From positions 930,001-994,000 of the forward strand of contig NZ_WARX01000001.1 in assembly GCF_009720385.1 (NCBI RefSeq): a stretch of DNA of 64,000 bases, read 5' to 3'. Below the pieces are notes generated by a model that was not told the origin of the DNA, did no database searches, and saw only the letters and a program-made list of their open reading frames with translations. Source of the stretch: Catellatospora vulcania. GTDB lineage: Bacteria > Actinomycetota > Actinomycetes > Mycobacteriales > Micromonosporaceae. Positions 8,197-16,272 of this stretch are shown in pieces. Every line of letters starts with the position of its first letter. The stretch's first letter is position 1. The translations under genes were made by a program, and so were the position numbers.

Positions 8197-8232
8197 GTTC
8201 CCCGCCGACTTCCCCCGTGGTCGGCGGGGAAC
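8197..8232. terminator. Hairpin downstream of tetR
   Basis: GTTCCCCGCCGAC (8197-8209) and GTCGGCGGGGAAC (8220-8232) form a perfect 13-bp stem with a 10-base loop. It lies 122 bases after the tetR stop and 104 before the next gene. It may be a terminator, though it could equally be a leader structure of the downstream gene. Confidence 0.5.
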
Positions 8233-8335
8233 CTTCGTTTCTGCGGCGACAGCAGCGGTTTACGGCCGCGCCCGGCGGGTATCCGCACCCCGTCACCACG
8301 AACAACACAGCTGTCGCCACGCAGGAGGCACAACG

Positions 8336-8782
8336 ATGATGCTGCTCGGATTGCTGCTGGTCCTCGGCCTGGCCGGACTGGCGCTCGTGGCCTTCATGGA
8401 CAATGACGGCCTGTTCACCACCTCGGCGGGCACGGTCGAGCTGTTCGGCTACCGTGCCTCGCTCACGGTCGGCGAGGTGTTCCTCATCGGCGCGGCCGCC
8501 GGCGCGCTGATGCTCGTCGCGCTGTTCATGCTCTTCGGCGGAGCCGGTCGCAGCGCCCGCCGGCGCATGGCGTCCCGTCGGGAGATGCAGGCGCAGCGGG
8601 CCGAGAACCTCGCCCTGAAGCGCAAGCACGACACCATCGCCACGGAGCTGGCCGCGCAGCGTGCCGCCGAGGCCGGTGCCGCCGACGCCGAACGCGAGGT
8701 CGAGGCCGCCAAGGCCGCCCGCGACGCCAAGATCGCTCGGGACGCCGAGATCGAGTCCGAAGAGCGGCTGTCCACCCGGTAA
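8336..8782 (+). CDS. Small membrane protein with a C-terminal coiled coil
   Basis: AGGAGG lies upstream of ATG 8336. The 148 residues contain a first hydrophobic helix (LLGLLLVLGLAGLALVAF), a short outer loop, a second helix (GEVFLIGAAAGALMLVALFMLFGG), then a charged Ala/Glu/Arg-rich cytosolic tail of about 70 residues predicted to coil. No enzymatic motif is seen. Similar LapA-like two-helix proteins with coiled tails are common in actinobacteria and are of unknown role. Confidence 0.75.
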   Translation: MMLLGLLLVLGLAGLALVAFMDNDGLFTTSAGTVELFGYRASLTVGEVFLIGAAAGALMLVALFMLFGGAGRSARRRMASRREMQAQRAENLALKRKHDTIATELAAQRAAEAGAADAEREVEAAKAARDAKIARDAEIESEERLSTR

Positions 8783-8796
8783 GGGCGCACGACCGC

Positions 8797-8830
8797 CGGG
8801 GCCGCCACGCTGATCAGCGTGGCGGCCCCG
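8797..8830. terminator. Bidirectional terminator between convergent genes
   Basis: Arms of 17 bp (8797-8813 and 8814-8830, starting CGGGGCCGCCACGCTGA) form a perfect, loop-less palindrome between the convergent coiled-coil membrane gene and the AfsR-like gene. The DNA as read folds equally on both strands. Confidence 0.75.
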
Positions 8831-8932
8831 TTCGTGTTCGCCGCTCAGTTCGCCGTTCGCCGTTCGTGTTCGCCGCTCCGTTCGCGTTCGCGTTCGTGCA
8901 GGCCGCGTCGACGCCGGTCGCGGACGGCGCGA

Positions 8933-11746
8933 TCAGGCCACGTCCGGGTCGGGCGGGCGCAGCTTGGCGCGGATCCGCTCGGCGTCGGGGTGCGCCAGCT
9001 CCTCCATGATCCGGACTGCGTCCCGCCACAGCCCGTCGGCGGTGCCCGGGTCGCCGAGCGCCACGTGCGCGTCGGCGAGGTGGTCGGCGATGAAGGCCTC
9101 CCAGTACCGGTCGCGGGTCTGGCGGACCAGGTCCAGCGCGTTGCCGAAACCGATCACGGCTTGCTCGTGGTTGCCGAGGTGGTGGTGGGCGTGGCCCAGG
9201 CTGTCCCAGGTCTCCCACTGCCCGGCCAGGTCACCGACCTCCTGGTGCAGGGCGAGCGCCTCCTCGCAGGCGGTGATCGCGGCCGCGTGGTCGCCGCGCA
9301 GGGTCTGGAACCAGCCCATCGTGTTGAGCGCCTTGGCCTGCCCCGACCTGTCGCCGGTGGCCCGGTGCAGCTGGTATGCCCGCTCGGCGTAGGTGTAGGC
9401 GTCGGCGTAGCGGGTGGTGCGCTCGCCGAGCCAGGTCAGCGCGAGCAGGGTGTTGGCCTGGCTGGCCGCGTCGTCGGACTGGGCGAACAGGTCCATGGCG
9501 CGGTCGTAGTGCTGCTGGGCCTCGTCGTAGCGTTCCAGCCAGGTGCTGGACACGCCGAGCCCGTGGTAGACGTGCGCCTGGCCGGTCACGTCACCGGAGC
9601 GCAGCGCGGCGTCCAGCGCGGTGCGCTGGGTGGCGGCCTGGTCCAGCCAGTGGCCCTGCCGGTCGAAATAGGTGATCAGCGTCCAGGCCAGCTGCCAGGT
9701 GTGCCCGTCGCAGCCGAGTTCGTAGGCCTGCCGGATGACGGCCAGCAGCACCTGGTGCTCGGCGGCGAACCAGGCGTAGGCGGCGTCACGGTCGGCGTGC
9801 ACCTCCGGGGTCACCTGCTCGTCGGGCGGCAGGATCGCGATGCGGTGCCGGTGCGGGTACACCATCAGCGTCGCGCTGTTGGCGGTGTGCAGGTAGTGGT
9901 CGTACGCGCGGCGCAGGGCCAGGAAGCGGTCCGCCTCGGTGTCGTGGTCGGTGACCAGTTCCGCGGCGTACGCCCGCATCAGGTCGTGCAGCAGGAACCG
10001 CCCCGGGCCGTGCTCGACGGCCAGGTGCGCCCGGGTGAGCTCGGCCAGCAGCGGGCGCGCCTGCCGCACGGTCAGCCCGGCCGTGCTGGCCGCCGCCGCG
10101 AGCGAGACGTCCGGCCCCGGGTGCAGCCCCAGCAGCCGGAACATGCGCGCGCCGCCGTCGCTGAGCCGGCAGTAGGACCAGGAGAACACCGCGCGCAGGT
10201 CGGTGGCCGCGTCGTCGCCGCTGAACGCGTCCAGGTTGTCGCGCCCGTCGGCCAGCTCCGCCGCCAGCGCGGCCAGCGGCAGCGCGGGGCTGGACGCGGC
10301 GCGGGCCGCCACGATCGCCAACGCCAGCGGCAGCCCGCCGCAGCGCGCGATGACGTCGGCGACGGCGCGGTCCTCCCGGGTCACCGCGGCGTCGCCAAGC
10401 CGGTGCGTGATCAGCTGCCGCGCCTCGGCGGTGGTGAACATGGCCAGCGACACCGGCCGGGCGCCCTCGGCGGCGACCAGGCCGGACAGCTGGTTGCGGC
10501 TGGTGACCAGCACCAGGCACCCCGCCGTGCCCGGCAGCAGCGGGCGCACCTGGTCGGCGTCGCGGGCGTTGTCCAGCACCAGCAGTACCCGCCGCCCGGC
10601 CAGCAAACTGCGGTAGAGGCCCGCCTGCTCGGCGAGGTCGGCGGGCATCCGCGCGGACGGCACGCCCAGCGCGTCCAGGAAGCCGCGCACCGCCTGCGAC
10701 GGGCTCGTCGGCGGGCCGCCCGCGTCGAAGCCGCGCAGGTTGACGTACAGCTGGCCGTCGGGGAAGCGGTCGGCGGCGCGGTGCGCCCAGTGCACCGCGA
10801 GCGAGGTCTTGCCCACCCCGGCGCTGCCTGTGATGACGGCGACCCGGGCCGGACCGGCCGCGGCGTCCCTGTCGCGCATCAGGTCCAGCTCCCGCAGCGC
10901 CCCGTCGCGGCCGGTGAAGCCCGTCACGTCGACGGGCAGCTGCCGGGGGACCGTCACCGGATCGGCGGCGGGGGGCGGGTCGGGCTCGAAGTCGTACCGG
11001 CCGGGGCGGGTGAGCCGCTCGTCGTCGCGCAGGATCGCCTCGTGCAGCGCCCGCAGCTGCGGGCCCGGCTCCAGGCCAAGCTCGTCGCGCAGCAGAGCCC
11101 GGGTCTCCCGGAACAGTTCCAGCGCCTCGGCCCGCCGCCCGCTGCGGTAGCGGGCCAGCATCAGGCAGCAGCGCACGAACTCGCGGAACGGCTGCTCGGC
11201 GACCAGCGTCTCCAGCATCCCGGTCAGCTGCCGGTGCCGCCCCAACGCCAGCTCGGCCTCGGCCCAGCCCTCGTACGCGTCCAGGCGCAGCTGGTCCAGC
11301 CGGGTGGCCTCGTCGGCGAGCAGCAGGCACCCGGTGAACTCCGCGTACGCCGGGCCGCGCCACAGGTCCAGGGCGGTCCGCCAGTCCCGGGCGGCGGACT
11401 CCACGTCACCGCCGTCCAGCGCCTCGGCGGCCGCGGTGCTCAGCTCACCGAACCGGGCCGCGTCGAGCAGCTCACCGGCGGGCACCGTGTAGCCGTCGGC
11501 GGCGTTCTGGATCCGCTCCGTGCCCAGGGCGCCGCGCAGCTGGCTGATGTACTGGTGCACGTTGCGCCGGGCCGAGGCCGGTGGCTGGTCCGCCCACAGC
11601 GCCTCGACGAGGGTGTCCATGGCGACGGGCCGGCCCAGCCGGGCCAGCAGGACGGCTAGCGCCAGCCGCGGCTTGTGGCCCGAGGGCAGGTAGACCTGCT
11701 GTCCGTCGTGTACCGCCTGGAGGGGTCCCAGCGCCTGGAACTCCAC
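8933..11746 (-). CDS. AfsR/SARP-type transcriptional regulator with NB-ARC and TPR domains
   Basis: The 937-residue protein starts best at GTG 11744-11746 (VEFQALGPLQAV), because SARP proteins begin with this beta-strand and GGAAGG lies about 10 bases upstream; the frame is open further upstream. Domains in order: an OmpR-like winged helix (residues about 1-95), bacterial transcriptional activation domain (about 97-245), an NB-ARC ATPase (about 280-560) with P-loop ITGSAGVGKTS and Walker B VLLVLDNARD, then several TPR repeats to the C terminus. Such proteins activate secondary metabolism or morphological genes after ATP-dependent assembly. No biosynthetic cluster is adjacent here, so targets are unknown. 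Confidence 0.88.
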   Translation of the reverse strand: MEFQALGPLQAVHDGQQVYLPSGHKPRLALAVLLARLGRPVAMDTLVEALWADQPPASARRNVHQYISQLRGALGTERIQNAADGYTVPAGELLDAARFGELSTAAAEALDGGDVESAARDWRTALDLWRGPAYAEFTGCLLLADEATRLDQLRLDAYEGWAEAELALGRHRQLTGMLETLVAEQPFREFVRCCLMLARYRSGRRAEALELFRETRALLRDELGLEPGPQLRALHEAILRDDERLTRPGRYDFEPDPPPAADPVTVPRQLPVDVTGFTGRDGALRELDLMRDRDAAAGPARVAVITGSAGVGKTSLAVHWAHRAADRFPDGQLYVNLRGFDAGGPPTSPSQAVRGFLDALGVPSARMPADLAEQAGLYRSLLAGRRVLLVLDNARDADQVRPLLPGTAGCLVLVTSRNQLSGLVAAEGARPVSLAMFTTAEARQLITHRLGDAAVTREDRAVADVIARCGGLPLALAIVAARAASSPALPLAALAAELADGRDNLDAFSGDDAATDLRAVFSWSYCRLSDGGARMFRLLGLHPGPDVSLAAAASTAGLTVRQARPLLAELTRAHLAVEHGPGRFLLHDLMRAYAAELVTDHDTEADRFLALRRAYDHYLHTANSATLMVYPHRHRIAILPPDEQVTPEVHADRDAAYAWFAAEHQVLLAVIRQAYELGCDGHTWQLAWTLITYFDRQGHWLDQAATQRTALDAALRSGDVTGQAHVYHGLGVSSTWLERYDEAQQHYDRAMDLFAQSDDAASQANTLLALTWLGERTTRYADAYTYAERAYQLHRATGDRSGQAKALNTMGWFQTLRGDHAAAITACEEALALHQEVGDLAGQWETWDSLGHAHHHLGNHEQAVIGFGNALDLVRQTRDRYWEAFIADHLADAHVALGDPGTADGLWRDAVRIMEELAHPDAERIRAKLRPPDPDVA

Positions 11747-12086
11747 TGCCGTCTCGCCTTCCCGACCACGATCCCGACAACGAAATGTGCTCAGGCGGTC
11801 ACGGTCCGCGTTGTACAGCGCCTGTACCGCGATCGGACACGATGCGCGGTATCGGCGAGCGTACGGCACGGCGTGAAACGCCTGTGATCAAACCGTGCGC
11901 GTTCGTCGGCTGGCACGCCGACGTGCCGATGTTCTCGGGGCGGGCCGAGATTCGGGGGACCTCGGCCGCCCCGGGACCACGCCTCAAGCCGGTCCGCCGG
12001 AGCCTGCGGCCCACCGTCGGCAGTGGAGTCCGGGATCACCCACGCAGGGACACCGGAGCTGGACGGCGTCGGGCACACTGCCACCC
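11747..12086. other. Intergenic region upstream of the AfsR-like gene
   Basis: These 340 bases separate the divergent AfsR-like gene and the small membrane-protein gene. They hold the promoters of both. I see no additional coding frame with actinobacterial codon bias and no clear repeat. Confidence 0.5.
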
Positions 12087-12479
12087 ATGCCGAAGTCACG
12101 ACGAGAAGTCCGGGCGAATCGCGCCGATGCCGCCGCACGGATGCAGCCCGGCCGCCGGGCGCGGACCCGTTCGACGCTCTACGAGGCGCGCGGCTGGCAG
12201 GCGGCCGGGCTGCCCGCGACCCTGGCCGGCGTGCTGGGGCTGGCGCTGAGCATCGCACTCGCCGTCTGGCACTCGTGGCTGCTGCCTGCGGTCGCGGTCG
12301 GGGCCGCCCTGCTCAACCTCTACGCGGCGTACGTCGTCGTCAAGGCCCGCCGGGCCGACGAGTTCCTGTTCCCGCAGCGCTGGGGCGCCGGCCGCTTCTC
12401 CGCTCGCGGCGAGGCCGTCTCCGGCGTCCTCGCCCTCGCCTCGGCCGTGCTCGCCGTCATCGGCTTCGCCGCCCGCTGA
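12087..12479 (+). CDS. Small hypothetical membrane protein
   Basis: ATG 12087 gives a 130-residue protein with a basic cytosolic N terminus (MPKSRREVRANRADAAARMQPGRRARTRSTLYE) and three hydrophobic helices: GLPATLAGVLGLALSIALAVW, LLPAVAVGAALLNLYAAYVVV and AVSGVLALASAVLAVIGFAA. No known domain is recognised. It precedes the family B repeat and an MFS gene on the same strand. Confidence 0.65.
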   Translation: MPKSRREVRANRADAAARMQPGRRARTRSTLYEARGWQAAGLPATLAGVLGLALSIALAVWHSWLLPAVAVGAALLNLYAAYVVVKARRADEFLFPQRWGAGRFSARGEAVSGVLALASAVLAVIGFAAR

Positions 12480-12489
12480 CGGCGCTGCC

Positions 12490-12549
12490 GCAAATTCGGG
12501 GAAACTGCGCCTATCGCAGCCCTCGATGCGGCAGTTTCCCCGAAACTGC
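12490..12549. repeat. Family B 60-bp intergenic hairpin element, copy 1
   Basis: The arms GCAAATTCGGGGAAACTGC and GCAGTTTCCCCGAAACTGC pair with two mismatches around a 22-base loop. The same 60-bp unit recurs at 24230-24289 and 51581-51640. The right arm is itself palindromic. Lying 10 bases after a stop codon, this copy could also terminate transcription. Confidence 0.85.
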
Positions 12550-12621
12550 AGGGCGACCGGCGGGGCGGGCGGTGAATAGGCGTTGCGGGTGGGTGGTGGG
12601 TGGCCGTAGGGTCTCGACCTT

Positions 12622-13869
12622 GTGCGCAGGGTAGTGGAATCCGTCGTGCCCGCCCGGCTCGGCGGGGGCTACCGCTGGCTGCTGGCCTCGTCCTGGTCGA
12701 GCAACCTCGGCGACGGGGTGGCGCTCGCGGCCGGGCCGCTGCTGGTCACCACGCTGACCGACGACCCGTTCCTGATCTCGCTGGCCGCGCTGCTGCGCTG
12801 GGCCCCGCCGCTGGTGTTCGGCCTGTACGCAGGCGTGCTGTCGGACCGGCTGGACCGCCGACGGATCATGATCGTGGCGAACCTGGCCCGGGTCCTCGTG
12901 CTGGCCGGGCTCGTGGCGTCGATGCTCGCCGGGCTCCTGTCGGCGGTCGGCGCGCTGGTCGCACTGGGCCTGCTGACCGTCGCCGAGGTGTTCGCCGACA
13001 ACACCGCGGGCACGCTCACGCCGATGCTGGTGCACCGCGACGACCTGGCGGTGGCCAACGCCCGGCTGCAGACCGGCTTCATCACGCTCAACCAGCTCAT
13101 CGGGCCGCCGATCGGGGCGGCGCTGTTCGCCGCGGGCACGGTGTGGCCGTTCGCGGCCGAGACCGTGCTGGTCGCCGCGAGCGTGGTGCTGGTGTCGCGG
13201 GTGCGGCTGCCGGCCCGGGAGCGGCCCACCGAACAACGGCGCAGCCTGCGGCGGGACGTCGCCGAGGGCTTCCGCTGGACGGTGAACCACGCGGCGGTGC
13301 GTACCCTCGTGCTCACGATTCTGATCTTCAATGTGACGTTCGGGGCGGCGTGGTCGGTGCTCGTGCTCTACGCCCAGGAGCAGCTCGGCCTCGGCGCGAT
13401 CGGGTTCGGCCTGCTCACCACGGTCTCGGCGGTCGGCGGCCTGCTCGGCACCGCGCTGTACGGCGCGATCACCCGCCGGGTCAGCCTGGGCAACGTGATG
13501 CGTGTCGGGCTGATCATCGAGACGCTCACCCATCTCGGCCTCGCCGTGACGACCTCCCCCGTGGTGGCCTCGGCGATCTTCTTCGTCTTCGGGGCGCACG
13601 CGTTCGTCTGGGGCACCACCTCCGTGACGGTGCGCCAGCGGGCCGTGCCCGAGCAGCTGCAGGGCCGGGTCAACAGCTTCAACACCATCTGCGTCTTCGG
13701 CGGGCTGGTCGTCGGCTCGGTGATCGGCGGCGTGCTGGCCACCCACTTCGGCGTCACCGCGCCGTTCTGGTTCGCTTTCGCCGGTTCGGCGGCCTTCGTC
13801 GTGCTGCTGTGGCGCGAGCTGACCCGCATCGCCCACTCCGACGAGGAGGCGGTCCCGGTCGCCGCGTGA
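12622..13869 (+). CDS. MFS_3 family (EntS-like) exporter
   Basis: The 415-residue protein starts at GTG 12622. It shows LASSWSSNLGDGVALAAGPLLVTTLT, the loop GVLSDRLDRRRIMIVAN, DNTAGTLTPMLVHRDDLAVANARLQTGFITLNQLIGPPIGAALF and RVNSFNTICVFGGLVVGSVIGG, a pattern of the MFS_3 family that includes enterobactin and macrolide exporters. About 12 membrane helices. Substrate unknown. It is convergent with the ECF sigma gene, only nine bases apart. Confidence 0.88.
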   Translation: MRRVVESVVPARLGGGYRWLLASSWSSNLGDGVALAAGPLLVTTLTDDPFLISLAALLRWAPPLVFGLYAGVLSDRLDRRRIMIVANLARVLVLAGLVASMLAGLLSAVGALVALGLLTVAEVFADNTAGTLTPMLVHRDDLAVANARLQTGFITLNQLIGPPIGAALFAAGTVWPFAAETVLVAASVVLVSRVRLPARERPTEQRRSLRRDVAEGFRWTVNHAAVRTLVLTILIFNVTFGAAWSVLVLYAQEQLGLGAIGFGLLTTVSAVGGLLGTALYGAITRRVSLGNVMRVGLIIETLTHLGLAVTTSPVVASAIFFVFGAHAFVWGTTSVTVRQRAVPEQLQGRVNSFNTICVFGGLVVGSVIGGVLATHFGVTAPFWFAFAGSAAFVVLLWRELTRIAHSDEEAVPVAA

Positions 13870-13878
13870 ACGCACGCC

Positions 13879-14961
13879 TCAGGGCAGGTGGGCGGGCAGG
13901 CCGAGCCGGGTGAAGTGCTCGACCCCGATGAACGCGGTGACCTCGGCGATGCGGTCGTCGCGCAGGGTCAGCACGCTGACCGACCAGGGCAGGTGCTCGC
14001 CGGTCGCTTCGGGGCGCAGGTAGCAGGCCGCCGCGGGCTGGCCGTTGGCGCTGACCGGCAGGTGCCGCCAGGAGCCGCAGGCGTTGAGCGGGACCCGTCT
14101 GGCGAAGTCGGTGACCGCGGCCAGGCCGTGATACCAGTGCGGCAGCGGCGGCATGGACCAGGTGACGTCCTCGACCAGCAGCGTGATCAGGGCGTCGGCG
14201 TCGCCGCGCTCCAGTGCCTGGGCGAACCGGCGCACGATGTCGCGCACCTTCGCGTCGCCGATCTTGCGGAGGGTCTGCTGCTGGCTGGGGGAGGGCACCT
14301 TCTCCGCGACGATCCGCCGGGCCCGCGCCAGGGCCGAGTTCACCGAGGTGGTCGAGGTGTCCATGATCGCGGCGATCTCGGCGACGGAGAAGCCCAGCAC
14401 CTCGAACAGCAGCAGCGCCGCCCGCTGGTTGCCGGGCAGGTGCTGCAGCGCGGCCACGAACGCCAGCTCGACCGCCTCGCGCTGCTCGTAGCGCGCGCCC
14501 GGCCCGGCCGGACCGGTCCCCAGGCCCGCGTCGGCGTACGGCCCGAGCCAGGCGACCTCGGTCAGCGGTGTGTGGCCGAGCACCGCGTGGGCGCTGGAAG
14601 GGCCCAGGTCCATCGGCAGCGCCCGCCGGCCGCGGGCCTCGACCAGGTCCAGGCAGGTGCGGGTGGCCACGGTGTAGAGCCAGGCCCGTAGCGAGCCGCG
14701 CCCGGCGAAGCGGTCCAGCCCGCGCCAGGCCCGCAGCAGCGCGTCCTGCAGCGCGTCGTCGGCGTCGTGGGCGGAGCCGAGCATCCGGTAGCAGTGTGCG
14801 TGCAGCTCGGCTCGCAACGGCTCGACGAGCCGGGTGAACGCGGCGTCGTCCCCGCCCTGGGCCAGGGCCAGGTCGGCGTCCCCGGCCACGGCGGAGGAAA
14901 GTTCGCTCACAAGCGACGATTCTGCCGGACGCGCCCGGTCTTTATCAGGTACGAGTGACAT
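13879..14961 (-). CDS. ECF sigma factor with SnoaL-like C-terminal domain (SigX5/ECF56-like)
   Basis: The chosen start is ATG 14959-14961 (360 residues); GTG 14908-14910 is an alternative. Region 2 is FTRLVEPLRAELHAHCYRMLGSAHDADDALQDALLRAWRGLDRF, and region 4 is LPGNQRAALLLFEVLGFSVAEIAAIMDTSTTSVNSALARAR. After residue about 230 comes a SnoaL-like domain with the family signature DVTWSMPPLPHWYHGLAAV. In such ECF families the C-terminal domain replaces a separate anti-sigma factor and modulates activity by contacting the core. The gene diverges from an alpha/beta hydrolase whose start is 20 bases away, a likely target. Confidence 0.9.
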   Translation of the reverse strand: MSLVPDKDRARPAESSLVSELSSAVAGDADLALAQGGDDAAFTRLVEPLRAELHAHCYRMLGSAHDADDALQDALLRAWRGLDRFAGRGSLRAWLYTVATRTCLDLVEARGRRALPMDLGPSSAHAVLGHTPLTEVAWLGPYADAGLGTGPAGPGARYEQREAVELAFVAALQHLPGNQRAALLLFEVLGFSVAEIAAIMDTSTTSVNSALARARRIVAEKVPSPSQQQTLRKIGDAKVRDIVRRFAQALERGDADALITLLVEDVTWSMPPLPHWYHGLAAVTDFARRVPLNACGSWRHLPVSANGQPAAACYLRPEATGEHLPWSVSVLTLRDDRIAEVTAFIGVEHFTRLGLPAHLP

Positions 14962-14981
14962 ATCACCTGCTAGGAGACCTG

Positions 14982-15809
14982 ATGAACGACACTTCAACCG
15001 TCACCACCGGCGTCCTGGACGTGCCCGGCGCCCGGCTGCACTACGAGGTACGGGGCACCGGGCCGCTGGTGGTGCTCATCGGCGCGCCGATGGACGGCCG
15101 GGCGTTCACGCCGCTCGCCGAGCTGCTGGCCGCCGACCACACGGTGCTCACCACCGATCCGCGGGGCATCTTCCGCAGCCAGGTCGACGACCGCGAGCAG
15201 GATTCGACGCCGCAGCAGCGCGGCGACGACCTGGCCCGGCTGATCACCCACCTCGACGCCGGGCCGGCCGTGGTGCTGGGCTCCAGCGGCGGCGCGGTCA
15301 GCGCGCTGGCACTCGCCGAAGCGCGTCCCGACCTGGTCAGGACGGTCATCGCGCACGAGCCGCCGCTGGACGAACTGGTCGAGGACCGGGTGGAGCTGCG
15401 CGAGCAGACCGACGACATGATCGCCACGTACCTGGGCGGCGACCCCCGGGGCGCGTTCGCGAAGTTCCTGAAGATCGCGAACATCGAGCTGCCGCCGCCG
15501 GTGTTCGAGGCCATCGTGGGCGGCGAGCGCGACGAGCAGTCCGTCGCCGACGAGCACTTCCAGTACGCGCACATGCTGCTGCCCACCGTCAGCTTCGTGC
15601 CGGATACCGCGGCGCTGCTCAAGAACGGCACCCGGGTCGTGGTCGGCATCGGCGAGGAATCGACCGGTCAGCTCTGCGATCGCACGTCCCGGGCGCTGGC
15701 CGCGCTGCTGGACATCGAGCCGACGATGTTCCCCGGCGACCACATCGGCTTCACCGAGCACCCGGCGGCGTTCGCCGCGCGACTGCGCGAGGTGCTGGCC
15801 GCGGCCTGA
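14982..15809 (+). CDS. Alpha/beta hydrolase
   Basis: ATG 14982 is preceded by AGGAG at optimal distance. The 275-residue protein has the oxyanion region LVVLIGAPMDGRAF, nucleophile elbow GSSGGA, and the catalytic His in DHIGFTEHP near the C terminus. No signal peptide. It is divergent from the ECF sigma factor with promoters necessarily overlapping in 20 bases, suggesting the sigma factor controls this gene. The substrate is unknown. Confidence 0.85.
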   Translation: MNDTSTVTTGVLDVPGARLHYEVRGTGPLVVLIGAPMDGRAFTPLAELLAADHTVLTTDPRGIFRSQVDDREQDSTPQQRGDDLARLITHLDAGPAVVLGSSGGAVSALALAEARPDLVRTVIAHEPPLDELVEDRVELREQTDDMIATYLGGDPRGAFAKFLKIANIELPPPVFEAIVGGERDEQSVADEHFQYAHMLLPTVSFVPDTAALLKNGTRVVVGIGEESTGQLCDRTSRALAALLDIEPTMFPGDHIGFTEHPAAFAARLREVLAAA

Positions 15810-15829
15810 GCACACCGTCGAGAGTGGAC

Positions 15830-15864
15830 ACATGGCCATCCGGATTCCGTCCGGATGGCCATGT
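15830..15864. terminator. Rho-independent-like terminator
   Basis: ACATGGCCATCCGGA (15830-15844) and TCCGGATGGCCATGT (15850-15864) form a perfect 15-bp stem with a 5-base loop, followed by CTTTG. It lies 20 bases after the hydrolase stop. Confidence 0.75.
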
Positions 15865-15866
15865 CT

Positions 15867-16272
15867 TTGCCGCCGCGTCTCATCCGTTCGTCGGCTCACG
15901 ACTGTCGAAGTGTTGACGTGTTCGTGACGTGTCGGTAACGTTGCTCCCAACGCAGTGCAAGATTTCGACAAACCGATGTTTAGTTTTGTCGAAAGCTTGT
16001 GCAAGTTCCCTGCAGGCCGCTCACCTGCCGGTGTTCTCCATCCGTTTCGGGAGAGGCCCGGTATGACGTCGGCTTTCGTACGCACTGGTCGATCACCCCC
16101 ACGCGGTCCGGGCTGAGTTCACGCCCGCGCCACGTCACCGGTTACACCACGCCTGCAAAACATCAACCGCGCGGTCCCGCTCACCGTCGCGGCTGTTCAG
16201 GCACCCGTTTCACCGCATCGCCTGTGGACCCCCTCCACACGCGGAACCGTCCCTCCGTGACAAAGGACAACG
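15867..16272 (+). promoter_or_regulatory. Long upstream region of the GH87 gene with a TTTCGACAAA inverted repeat
   Basis: This 406-base region precedes the GH87 gene. It contains the perfect 10-bp inverted repeat TTTCGACAAA (15963-15972) and TTTGTCGAAA (15985-15994) with 12 bases between. LacI-type carbohydrate regulators in actinobacteria often bind CGAAA/TTTCG sites, so this may control the glucanase. The remaining 280 bases up to the start hold no clear gene. The gene start has AAAGGA at 16262-16267 as ribosome binding site. Confidence 0.6.

Noticed and set aside
8819-11659. A 946-codon plus-strand open frame opposite the AfsR-like gene
   Set aside because: The minus-strand frame has SARP, NB-ARC and TPR motifs; the plus frame is low-complexity and Gln/Arg/Val-rich.
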